Of a stretch of 6,234 nucleotides of DNA, positions 1 through 6,164 are shown one piece after another. The position numbers and the translations under genes are program-made. Under the pieces are notes generated by a model that saw only the letters and a list, made by a program, of their open reading frames with translations, did not search any database and had not been told where the DNA came from. Where the stretch lies: positions 1 to 6,234 of the forward strand of contig JAFOJB010000369.1 of NCBI GenBank assembly GCA_017420455.1. Direction: 5' to 3'. This DNA comes from Blautia sp. (GTDB taxonomy: Bacteria; Bacillota; Clostridia; Lachnospirales; Lachnospiraceae). Positions within the stretch are counted from its first letter, which is position 1; each line of letters starts with the position of its first letter.

Positions 1-680
1 ACCACCAGGGTAACGCCGTATTTTTTCGCCATTTCCACCGAACGGTTGTGCAGCACTCCCGCCCCCAGAGTGGAAAGATCCAGCATTTCGCCGTAGGTTA
101 TTTCCTTCAGCTTCCTGGCAGTGGGCACCAGACGGGGGTCTGCCGTATAGACACCGTCCACATCTGTATAGATTTCACATGCATCGGCATGAAGAGCCGC
201 AGCCAGGGCAACGGCTGTGGTATTCGAACCGCCCCGCCCCAGTGTGGTATAATCATCGTATTTATTTACTCCCTGAAAGCCGGTGACAATGACGATCTTC
301 CGGCTCTCCAGCTCCCGGCGGATCCGCTCTGTATCGATCCTTTTCAGCCGTGCGCTCCCATAAGCGCTGGTGGTATGCATGCTCACCTGAAAGGCGTTCA
401 GGGAGATAGCCGGGACCGACAGCTTATCCATCGCCATGGCCATCAGGGCTACCGACATCTGTTCGCCTATGGTAAAAAGCATGTCCATTTCCCGCCTGGG
501 AGGTTTTTCGTTGATATTTCTGGCCATCGCGATGAGCTCGTCCGTGTATTTTCCCATGGCGGAAAGCACAACGACCACATCGTTGCCCTTCTGATAATCC
601 TCAATACAGCGCCTGGCTACATTGAAGATCCGTTCTTTATTTGCGACGGAGGTCCCTCCGAATTTTTTTACGATCAGCAT
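1..680 (-). CDS. lysC: Aspartokinase, N-terminal part (3' end outside the window)
   Basis: This enzyme phosphorylates L-aspartate with ATP, the first step toward lysine, methionine and threonine, in the cytoplasm. I translated 226 residues from the ATG at 680; the frame is open to the window edge. The start motif KFGGTS (residues 6-11) binds ATP and aspartate. [11 protein letters not shown] (39-49), the FTIGEQ segment (69-74), VTGFQG (132-137), GRGG (148-151) and [13 protein letters not shown] follow in the order known for the family. By comparison with roughly 400-residue Bacillus/Corynebacterium-type aspartokinases, about 175 residues are missing, including the two regulatory ACT domains. 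The ATG follows AGGAG with 9 nt spacing and lies 18 bp after the stop of the upstream gene, so it is the likely last visible gene of the operon. One oddity: the conserved GGSD motif reads GGSN (N153). The family is certain; the choice of lysC among aspartokinase paralogues is conventional. Confidence 0.95.
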   Translation of the reverse strand, partial: MLIVKKFGGTSVANKERIFNVARRCIEDYQKGNDVVVVLSAMGKYTDELIAMARNINEKPPRREMDMLFTIGEQMSVALMAMAMDKLSVPAISLNAFQVSMHTTSAYGSARLKRIDTERIRRELESRKIVIVTGFQGVNKYDDYTTLGRGGSNTTAVALAAALHADACEIYTDVDGVYTADPRLVPTARKLKEITYGEMLDLSTLGAGVLHNRSVEMAKKYGVTLV

Positions 681-698
681 ATTAATGAGCTCCTGTCC

Positions 699-1901
699 TT
701 ACCTGGAAAAGAGATACTTCATCATATCCCATCCGTACGCTACGGTATTTCCGCTCATTGCGGCTTCCTTTTCATTATAGTGCCAGGTGTGCTCCTGGGG
801 AGCGCTGCTGTCGTACAGAAGATAGGGAACCGCTTCCGCCACATGGGTACGGATGGCAATGGGAGTGGGATGATCCGGCAGGATCAGCATCCGGTAGGGT
901 TCCCCGGACGCATCCAGCCCTTCCTTGATGATCCGGATAACTCTCTGATCCAGATACTCAATGGAAAGGATTTTTCTCTCCAGGCTTCCCTGGTGTCCCA
1001 TCTCGTCCGGAGCCTCCACATGCACGTAGGCAAAATCATAACCGTCCCGGGTAAGCGCCTTCACCGCCGCCTCAGCCTTTCCTTCGTAATTCGTGTTCAG
1101 GCCGCCGTTGGCGCCTTCTACGATCACCTTGTCCATTCCGGCTCCTACTGCGATGCCCTTTAAAAGGTCCACGGCAGAGATCATGATGCCCTTTTTATGG
1201 TACTGTTCCTCAAAGGAGGTAAGGATCGGCTTCGTCCCGGCGCCCCAGAACCAGAAGCTGTTGGCGGGATTCTTTCCTGCCGCCTTTCTGGCCAGGTTCA
1301 GCGGATGATTCTTCAGGATCTCATAGCTTCTCTCCTGCATGCGGCGAAGGACAGGATCCAGCGGAAGATAGGGGCGGATCTGCTTTGTCAGTACGTCATG
1401 GGGCGGCGTAAGAGCCACCACCTGGCCTTTGTCCCACACCATGCAGTGCCGGTAGCTGGTGCCCACATAAAAATGGTAGGTCTCGTTTTCCAGCTCCTCT
1501 GCCACTGCCTTCAGGAGAACAGCCGCATCCCCGGTGCTGATCTCGTCTGAGCTGTGATCCAGGATGTGCTGCTCCTCATAGGGGCAGTCGTCCTCCGTGA
1601 GGGTCACGATGTTGGTACGGAAGACCACATCTGTATCCTTCATGTCCACACCGATGCTCAGGGCTTCCAGCGGCGAACGGCCGGTATAGTATTTTTTCGG
1701 ATCATACCCCAGAACGGAAAGGTTCGCGGTATCGCTGCCGGGAGCCATACCTTCCGGTATCGTATGAACCGTTCCGATCTCCGACATCCGGGCAAGGGTA
1801 TCCATCACGGGAGTCCTGGCCGCGGAAAGCGGCGTTCCTCCCTCCAGTTCGTCTATAGGCCAGTCTGCCATCCCATCTCCAAGGACGATGACATATTTCA
1901 T
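699..1901 (-). CDS. apgM: ApgM-family phosphoglycerate-mutase-like protein, putative homoserine kinase
   Basis: This 400-residue protein belongs to the alkaline phosphatase superfamily, archaeal-type cofactor-independent phosphoglycerate mutase branch. Metal and catalytic motifs appear in order: GDGMAD (8-13), PGSDTANLS (54-62, with the presumed phosphorylated Ser56), HVEAPDEMGHQG (294-305, ligands D299 and H303) and DHPTPIAIRTH (343-353). A subgroup of this family, described as a proposed homoserine kinase (TIGR02535), sits beside threonine genes in bacteria that lack the GHMP-type ThrB. Here it lies between hom and aspartokinase, so phosphorylation of homoserine to O-phosphohomoserine is the better functional guess; glycolytic phosphoglycerate mutase activity remains possible. 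The ATG at 1901 is chosen because GGAGGG precedes it by 6 nt and MKYVIVLGDG is the family N-terminus. An in-frame ATG at 1979 would add 26 unrelated residues without support. The family is certain; the substrate is inferred. Confidence 0.93.
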   Translation of the reverse strand: MKYVIVLGDGMADWPIDELEGGTPLSAARTPVMDTLARMSEIGTVHTIPEGMAPGSDTANLSVLGYDPKKYYTGRSPLEALSIGVDMKDTDVVFRTNIVTLTEDDCPYEEQHILDHSSDEISTGDAAVLLKAVAEELENETYHFYVGTSYRHCMVWDKGQVVALTPPHDVLTKQIRPYLPLDPVLRRMQERSYEILKNHPLNLARKAAGKNPANSFWFWGAGTKPILTSFEEQYHKKGIMISAVDLLKGIAVGAGMDKVIVEGANGGLNTNYEGKAEAAVKALTRDGYDFAYVHVEAPDEMGHQGSLERKILSIEYLDQRVIRIIKEGLDASGEPYRMLILPDHPTPIAIRTHVAEAVPYLLYDSSAPQEHTWHYNEKEAAMSGNTVAYGWDMMKYLFSR

Positions 1902-1982
1902 AGTATTCCCTCCGATGTTCTCTCTGCTGCAAACGCAGTTCCTTATCTTACGCAGTCCTGTCAGATGCCGGTCCCGCACCCC

Positions 1983-2014
1983 GCCGCTTCACGGCTTCGA
2001 ACCGGATCCGGCTC
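1983..2014 (-). other. Cluster of overlapping short GC-rich hairpins in the 156-bp hom-apgM gap
   Basis: The gap between hom and apgM (1902-2057) is long for an operon whose other spacings are 6 and 18 bp. It contains a 10-bp palindrome CCGGATCCGG (2002-2011), extendable in RNA to GAGCCG-GATC-CGGTTC. Next to it are CGGTT-CGA-AGCCG (1992-2004) and GCCG-TGAAG-CGGC (1983-1995). These stems overlap and so are mutually exclusive. No run of U follows any of them, so this is not an intrinsic terminator. I found no convincing promoter in the gap. It may be an mRNA processing or stability element that tunes downstream expression, but that is inference. Confidence 0.4.
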
Positions 2015-2057
2015 TATATCATTTTATGCTTTATTGAGAATCCTTTGTTGTGGATCC

Positions 2058-3269
2058 TTAATCCTTCATGCGGATCATGCTGACTACTCTGGAGCCGAGC
2101 ATGGCGGCCTTGTTCTTGTAGTCCCCCTGTTTCATGGGCATGGTGACAAAGCCGTACTCATCCTCCACCTCTTCGATGGTGATCAGGTCCGTGGGGCCGA
2201 ACACGGCGCGGATCTCCTCATCGGAAACTCCCTTTACCCGCACAAAGAACCTGCCGGTAACCTGATCGATCTCCTGAAGAGGCATCTTTTCAGAGGTCCA
2301 GTCGGAACGAAGGGACTCATGAAGGTGTGCGGCGATCTCCACGATATCCGCGGACACAGCGCTGGCTGTGGGAAGCTTTCCGGCGCCGCTGCCGTAAAAC
2401 ATGGCGTCTCCCAGCATATTTCCGTGGACAAAGATGGCGTTGAACACATCGTTGACTCCGTAGAGCGGGTTCCCGTCGCCAACCAGGAAGGGGGAGACCA
2501 TGGCGTAGCAGGTATCCCCTGTCCGTCTGCTGGTGGCCAGAAGGCGGATCTTCCTGCCAAGCTTTTTCGCGTACGCGATATCCGCAGGCGTGATCTTTGT
2601 GATCCCCTCTGTATAGACTTCTTTATAATTCACAAATTTTCCGTAGGCCAGGGAAGAAAGGATGGCAATCTTCCTGCAGGCGTCGTGTCCCTCCACATCC
2701 GCGGTGGGATCCGCTTCCGCGTAGCCCTTCGCCTGCGCTTCCTTCAGCACCTCGGCGAATTCACAGCCCTCTGTCTCCATTTTCCACAGCATGTAGTTGG
2801 TGGTGCCGTTCAGGATTCCTGAAATCTCGTCCACCACGTCCGCCGTGAGCGACTCATTCAGCGCCCGGATGATGGGAATCCCGCCGCCGCAGCTGGCTTC
2901 GAAGAGGAAGCTGCGGTTTTTGCTGCGGGCGATCTCCATCAGCTCCACGCCATACTCGGCTACAAGGGCTTCGTTGGAGGTACAGACATTTTTTCCGGCT
3001 TCCAGGGCTTTCTTTACGAAGGTGTAGGCAGCGCCGATGCCGCCCATGGCTTCCGCCACGATCTCCACCTCCGGGTCGGAAAGGATGGTGTCGAAATCGT
3101 GCACCAGGACCTCCTCCACCGGGTCTCCCGGAAATTCCCGGAGATCCAGCACATATTTCACCCGGAGAGCCTTTCCCAGCCTCTGGTCAATGATTTTCTG
3201 ATTTGTACGAAGCACTTCGAAAATACCGCTTCCTACTGTTCCATACCCTAAAATAGCTGCATATACCAT
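2058..3269 (-). CDS. hom: Homoserine dehydrogenase with reduced C-terminal ACT-like region
   Basis: This enzyme reduces aspartate-semialdehyde to homoserine with NAD(P)H, the committed step to threonine and methionine. The 403 residues start with a Rossmann fold carrying GYGTVG (8-13). The catalytic domain follows, with FEASCGGGIPIIR (123-135), LNGTTNYML (153-161) and DVEGHDACRK (191-200). D191, D196 and K200 match the yeast substrate-binding aspartates and catalytic lysine by spacing. LGDAMFYGSGAGKLPTASAV (286-305) closes the fold. The tail from about 338 (RFFVRVKGVSDEEI) resembles an ACT domain but lacks the DxPGVL loop, and the protein is about 30 residues shorter than the Bacillus enzyme. 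The nearly universal Lys of the TANK/TSNK motif is Glu here (NEA, E100). The ATG follows GGGAG by 9 nt and lies 6 bp after the ACT gene's stop, which suggests tight co-expression. The family is certain; full activity is not, given E100. Confidence 0.96.
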   Translation of the reverse strand: MVYAAILGYGTVGSGIFEVLRTNQKIIDQRLGKALRVKYVLDLREFPGDPVEEVLVHDFDTILSDPEVEIVAEAMGGIGAAYTFVKKALEAGKNVCTSNEALVAEYGVELMEIARSKNRSFLFEASCGGGIPIIRALNESLTADVVDEISGILNGTTNYMLWKMETEGCEFAEVLKEAQAKGYAEADPTADVEGHDACRKIAILSSLAYGKFVNYKEVYTEGITKITPADIAYAKKLGRKIRLLATSRRTGDTCYAMVSPFLVGDGNPLYGVNDVFNAIFVHGNMLGDAMFYGSGAGKLPTASAVSADIVEIAAHLHESLRSDWTSEKMPLQEIDQVTGRFFVRVKGVSDEEIRAVFGPTDLITIEEVEDEYGFVTMPMKQGDYKNKAAMLGSRVVSMIRMKD

Positions 3270-3275
3270 ATCCGT

Positions 3276-3728
3276 TTACTCCCTGCCTAGAATCTTAAGA
3301 TAATGAATTCCTTCGCTCTGCTCGATTTCTTCCACCATGGCCTCCGCATCTCCCTCCCCGGGGAGAATCTGGACACTGAGTGTCAGAGACGCCACTCCGT
3401 TGATCGGTACGCTCTGATGGATCGTCAGAATGTTTCCGTGAAAATATGCGATCGTCTTCAGCACCATGGAAAGAAGTCCCGGCTCATCATCCATCTGAAT
3501 AATGAAGGTGATGGTCTTTCCTTTGGCTTCTTCGTGAAACGGAAAAATATCGTCTTTATATTTATAAAAGGAGCTGCGGCTGATCCCGGTCTGGTCGGTG
3601 GCTTCCTGCACCGTCGCAGCTTTTCCGGAATCCAGAAGTTTCTTTGCCTCAACGACCCGCAAAAGAACCTCCGGCACCGCTCGCTCCCTTACTACATAGT
3701 ATTTCTTTTTTTCCTCACGCTTATCCAT
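3276..3728 (-). CDS. HTH + ACT domain protein, UPF0735/PheB family
   Basis: A 150-residue cytoplasmic protein of the UPF0735 family, which includes Bacillus PheB. After a charged start and the YYVVRERAVPE segment (10-20), residues 35-62 (KAATVQEATDQTGISRSSFY and on to IFPF) look like a helix-turn-helix. Residues 71-149 form an ACT domain with the ligand-loop motif DEPGLLS (81-87) and the LTIHQSVPINGVASLTLS-type second half. ACT domains usually bind amino acids. The combination suggests an amino-acid-sensing DNA-binding regulator; the old chorismate mutase label of PheB has no support in this sequence. It is the first gene of the cluster with hom, the homoserine kinase candidate and aspartokinase. 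That position suggests control of, or sensing for, the threonine branch, but the ligand is unknown. The ATG is preceded by GGAGG at 8 nt. Length agrees with the family (about 145-150). Confidence 0.92.
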   Translation of the reverse strand: MDKREEKKKYYVVRERAVPEVLLRVVEAKKLLDSGKAATVQEATDQTGISRSSFYKYKDDIFPFHEEAKGKTITFIIQMDDEPGLLSMVLKTIAYFHGNILTIHQSVPINGVASLTLSVQILPGEGDAEAMVEEIEQSEGIHYLKILGRE

Positions 3729-3774
3729 GATAAAAACCTCCGGTTTACAGGCCGTAGAATGCCGGATCTGCCCC

Positions 3775-3790
3775 GTCCTGTCCGCAGGAC
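3775..3790 (-). promoter_or_regulatory. Perfect 6-bp hairpin in the leader of the ACT-hom operon
   Basis: In the transcript the sequence reads GTCCTG-CGGA-CAGGAC, a perfect 6-bp stem with a tetraloop, extendable by U-G wobble pairs. It lies about 20-35 nt downstream of the predicted transcription start and about 45 nt before the ATG. A CCGG farther downstream could pair with the CCGG that overlaps the ribosome site. No U-run follows, so it is not a terminator. T-box hallmarks are absent. It may be a stabilising 5' stem or an operator; function is unknown. Confidence 0.45.
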
Positions 3791-3817
3791 AAAGACAAAT
3801 GTTTTTTCACGAAAGAT

Positions 3818-3846
3818 ATATTATCACATTACCGTGGGATGCGCAA
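3818..3846 (-). promoter_or_regulatory. Probable sigma-A promoter of the ACT-hom-apgM-lysC operon
   Basis: On the minus strand TTGCGC (3846-3841) is followed after exactly 17 bp by TAATAT (3823-3818). An overlapping alternative -10, GATAAT (3825-3820), is preceded by TG as in extended -10 promoters. Transcription would begin near 3811, giving a leader of roughly 80 nt. The element sits in the 176-bp gap after prfB, where a promoter is expected because gene function changes. I saw no intrinsic terminator for prfB in the same gap, so read-through is possible; the only stem there is a short CGCC-TTAT-GGCG without a U-run. Confidence 0.6.
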
Positions 3847-3904
3847 GGTATTTTTCAAAGCTTCTCATGCGCCATAAGGCGGTTCATGGGGATGCATCAT
3901 TTCA

Positions 3905-5021
3905 TTACGCTTTTCGGGAAAGGGCCATCCACTTCAGATAGCTGTTGATGAACAGGTCGATGCCGCCGTCCAGAACAGCGTCTACGTTTCCTGTCTCCTC
4001 GTTGGTACGATGATCCTTGACCATGGTATAGGGCTGCAGGACATAGGAACGGATCTGGTTGCCCCAGGCGATATCTGTCACCTCTCCCCGGATTCCGGAA
4101 AGCTTTGCCTGAGCTTCCTCCTGCTTCAGCATGTACAGCTTTGCCTTCAGCATCTGCATGGCCTTGTCCTTGTTCTGGAACTGGGATCTCTCATTCTGGC
4201 ACTGTACCACGATCCCGGTGGGGAAGTGGGTGATACGGATGGCGGACGAAGTCTTGTTGATATGCTGGCCGCCGGCTCCGCTGCTTCGGTAGGTATCGAT
4301 CCGGATATCGTCGTCGTTGATCTCCACATCCAGGTCCTTCTCGATGTCCGGCATGACATCGCAGGATACAAAGGAGGTCTGGCGTTTTCCGGCTGCGTTG
4401 AAGGGAGAGATCCGCACCAGACGGTGCACGCCCTTTTCCGACTTCAGAAGACCGTAGGCGTTGGTTCCGTTCACCTGGAAGGTGACCGATTTAATGCCGG
4501 CTTCATCGCCGTCCAGATAGTCCAGCACTTCCAGGCTGAAGCCCTTCTTCTCTGCCCAGCGGCTGTACATACGGTACAGCATGCCGCACCAGTCGCAGGC
4601 CTCAGTACCGCCGGCTCCGGCGTTCAGCTTGAGAATGGCGTTCTCGGTGTCGTATGCGCCGGAAAGCAGTGTCTTGACACGGATGTTGTCAAAATCCGTG
4701 CGGAACTTATCCAGCATCTCCTGGATTTCCGGGATCAGGGCCGGATCATTTTCCTCGTACCCCATCTCGATCATGGTTTCCATATCCTCCATCTGGGTGG
4801 TCAGGCTCTTGTAGGTCTGTACATCATCCTTCAGGCTGCTGAGCTCCTTCATCTTCTTCTGGGAAACCTCCGCGTTGTCCCAGAAATCCGGAGCCTCCAT
4901 TTCCCGTTCCAGCTCTTCTATCCTCTGCTCTTTGTTAGCGAGGTCAAAGTGAATCCCTCACTTCCACTAATGGTTCGGTATACGTCGCAAGGACAGTTTT
5001 GAACTGATCCAATTCAACCAT
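3905..5021 (-). CDS. prfB: Peptide chain release factor 2 (RF2), expressed through programmed +1 frameshift
   Basis: RF2 recognises UAA and UGA stop codons on the ribosome and triggers release of the finished protein. The coding sequence is the join of complement 5021-4947 (25 codons) and complement 4945-3905, skipping base 4946, for 371 residues, normal for RF2. The short first frame ends in CTT-TGA; a +1 shift continues as DLANKEQRIEELE. The stop-codon-reading tripeptide SPF falls at 205-207 and the catalytic GGQ at 250-252, the same numbers as in E. coli RF2; SPF separates it from RF1. Helical domain 1 covers about 26-115. The start ATG follows AAGGTGA by about 5 nt. A dedicated promoter lies upstream, so expression is probably independent of the araC-type gene. 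A scan without the frameshift would give a false start at the internal ATG at 4900 (residue 41). Confidence 0.97.
4943..4958 (-). promoter_or_regulatory. prfB programmed +1 frameshift site
   Basis: The message reads AGG GAT TCA CTT TGA C. The slippery CUU (4949-4947) precedes an in-frame UGA (4946-4944), and the next base is C, a context that makes UGA termination slow. A Shine-Dalgarno-like AGG lies exactly six bases before CUU, the same spacing as in the E. coli site. When RF2 is scarce the ribosome pauses at UGA and slips +1 to read GAC, so RF2 regulates its own synthesis. The mechanism is known for the family; the elements are seen directly here. Confidence 0.96.
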
Positions 5022-5073
5022 AGCTTCACCTTCTTTCTGTATTTTCGGCTGAAATTTCAGTATGCCTCGTATG

Positions 5074-5102
5074 ATGATACCATAAGACGTCCGGAAAAAC
5101 AA
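5074..5102 (-). promoter_or_regulatory. Probable extended -10 promoter of prfB
   Basis: Minus-strand TTGTTT (5102-5097) is separated by 17 bp from TATCAT (5079-5074), with TG one base upstream of the -10, the extended -10 arrangement. Transcription would start near 5067, about 45 nt before the prfB ATG. It lies in the 135-bp gap after the AraC-family gene. No intrinsic terminator for that upstream gene is evident in the gap. Confidence 0.65.
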
Positions 5103-5156
5103 ATACTTTTCATATAAACCAGGGGAGATCGGGCCGCAGTTCACGCCTGTGTTTTT

Positions 5157-5984
5157 TCATGCATGCTTTGTCCCGGGGGAAATGCGGAACTGTTTTTTGT
5201 AGGCGCGGAAGAAGGTGGTGTAGTCCTGAAAGCCGCAGCGCAGGGCGGCTTCGGCAGCGGGGGTTCCGCGGAGGATGAGGACGCGGGCGGCGGCGAGGCG
5301 CTTGTTCTGGATATAGCTGTGGATCGTGTAGCCGGTCTCTGCCTTGAATTTCTTCATCAGAGAATAGCGGCTTGTATAGCATTTCTCTGCCAGGGTGTCG
5401 ACGGACAGATCCCCGGACAGGTTCTGATTGATGTACCTCAGAAGCTCCTCCACCTTGGCGTCGTAAGAGAAGGAGGTTTCATCCAGAATATACTGTTTTC
5501 CCAGAAACAGCCGGTTCAGATAGACCATGAACTGACAGAACAGGCTTCTGGAAAGAAGGTCCGCGCCGTATTCCACGGATTTCTGGGCTTCAAACAGCTC
5601 CTTCAGGATCCCCAGCAGCTTCTGCTGGGTTTCCTCCTCCAGCCGCACCAGGCCGAAGCTTCTGTCGCTGGCTTTATGGAAGCATTGAACCAGCCCGGTT
5701 TCCACGATATCTCCGCGGATCCACAGGATAAATCGCTCATAGGGCTCCCCGGCGTCGATCTCCGGCTTGTGCACGGCAAAACGGTCCACCAGCAGGATGT
5801 CCCGGGGGTTCAGGTGATAAGCCTTTCCTTCGATATGATAGTTGACATTCCCGGAAATCAGCAGGATCACCTTGTAAAAATCATGATAGTGGTACTGGAA
5901 TTCCTTGTCCAGCTGGTCCCGGATATGGAAGAGGCGGAAATCGCTGTCCAGATATCCTGTTTTTTCGGTAGAAAAATGCGGCAT
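5157..5984 (-). CDS. AraC-family transcriptional regulator with N-terminal cupin-like sensor
   Basis: This 275-residue protein is a typical AraC/XylS-type regulator. The N-terminal half has the cupin-like ligand domain signature: YHYHDFYKVILLISG (31-45), a predicted beta-rich stretch, and the LNPRDILLVD segment (58-67) ahead of H72. The C-terminal DNA-binding domain has two helix-turn-helix units, LSVDTLAEKCYTSRYSLMKKF (193-213) and AAEAALRCGFQDYTTFFRAYKKQF (243-266), ending in the family's xISPG motif. It therefore binds DNA probably as a dimer in response to a small molecule, often a sugar; the ligand and targets cannot be told. The ATG at 5984 follows AGGAG by 10 nt. The in-frame ATG at 6032 has no ribosome site and would add 16 residues overlapping the TGCAAT dyad. 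It is not obviously linked to prfB; its usual partner genes may lie beyond position 6234. Confidence 0.93.
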   Translation of the reverse strand: MPHFSTEKTGYLDSDFRLFHIRDQLDKEFQYHYHDFYKVILLISGNVNYHIEGKAYHLNPRDILLVDRFAVHKPEIDAGEPYERFILWIRGDIVETGLVQCFHKASDRSFGLVRLEEETQQKLLGILKELFEAQKSVEYGADLLSRSLFCQFMVYLNRLFLGKQYILDETSFSYDAKVEELLRYINQNLSGDLSVDTLAEKCYTSRYSLMKKFKAETGYTIHSYIQNKRLAAARVLILRGTPAAEAALRCGFQDYTTFFRAYKKQFRISPGTKHA

Positions 5985-6015
5985 GGATATACTTCTCCTG
6001 TCATTCTGCACTTTT

Positions 6016-6031
6016 TGCAATATAAATTGCA
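6016..6031 (-). promoter_or_regulatory. TGCAAT-N4-ATTGCA dyad in the araC-type gene's leader
   Basis: A perfect 6-bp inverted repeat with a 4-bp AT spacer lies about 35-50 bp downstream of the predicted transcription start and about 32 bp before the preferred ATG. The related palindrome TTGCAA is also found at the predicted -35 box (6095-6100). Such paired sites are plausible operators, perhaps for autoregulation, but AraC proteins usually bind direct repeats. The assignment is tentative. Confidence 0.35.
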
Positions 6032-6071
6032 TTTTTTGTCATGTACATCGCAAAAAAGATTGCTTATATTA

Positions 6072-6100
6072 TTTATATACAAACCACGCCTGCTTTGCAA
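6072..6100 (-). promoter_or_regulatory. Probable sigma-A promoter of the AraC-family gene
   Basis: Minus-strand TTGCAA (6100-6095) and TATAAA (6077-6072) are separated by exactly 17 bp, close to consensus. The predicted start is near 6065, giving a leader of about 80 nt before the ATG at 5984. The -35 box is itself a TTGCAA palindrome that recurs in the leader. Confidence 0.6.
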
Positions 6101-6140
6101 GAGTAAAGAGCTGTCGAAAAATAACTTATGCAGTCTGTGC

Positions 6141-6161
6141 AGGAAGGGAACATTCCTTCCT
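6141..6161. repeat. GA/CT-rich 7-bp inverted repeat
   Basis: AGGAAGG (6141-6147) and CCTTCCT (6155-6161) form a perfect 7-bp stem around a 7-base spacer. It sits upstream of the predicted -35 box of the AraC-family gene and next to the tandem repeat. No T-run follows on either strand, so it is not a clear terminator. It could be an operator; there is no further support. Confidence 0.4.
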
Positions 6162-6164
6162 CTG

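Noticed and set aside
48..1163. A 371-codon open frame on the plus strand opposite aspartokinase and apgM
   Set aside because: It is antisense to two clearly recognised genes, has no ribosome site or family motif, and its length follows from the codon bias of the opposite strand.
1992..2014. Possible tRNA remnant because of a GGTTCGAAG T-loop-like string
   Set aside because: No acceptor stem, D arm or anticodon arm can be folded around it, and the T-stem would have mismatches. The string is part of the nested hairpins.
1554..2822. A 422-codon plus-strand open frame spanning apgM and hom
   Set aside because: It runs antisense through hom, the intergenic gap and the start of apgM; its translation shows no recognisable domain, so it is a shadow.
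3841..3904. Intrinsic terminator after prfB
   Set aside because: Only a 4-bp stem CGCC-TTAT-GGCG is present, with no run of U after it.
4010..5002. A 330-codon plus-strand open frame opposite prfB
   Set aside because: It is antisense to RF2, whose motifs are unmistakable; no start signal is seen.
5985..6032. Earlier start of the AraC-family protein at ATG 6032
   Set aside because: There is no ribosome site before it, and the extra residues precede the usual family start. The ATG at 5984 has a good AGGAG site.
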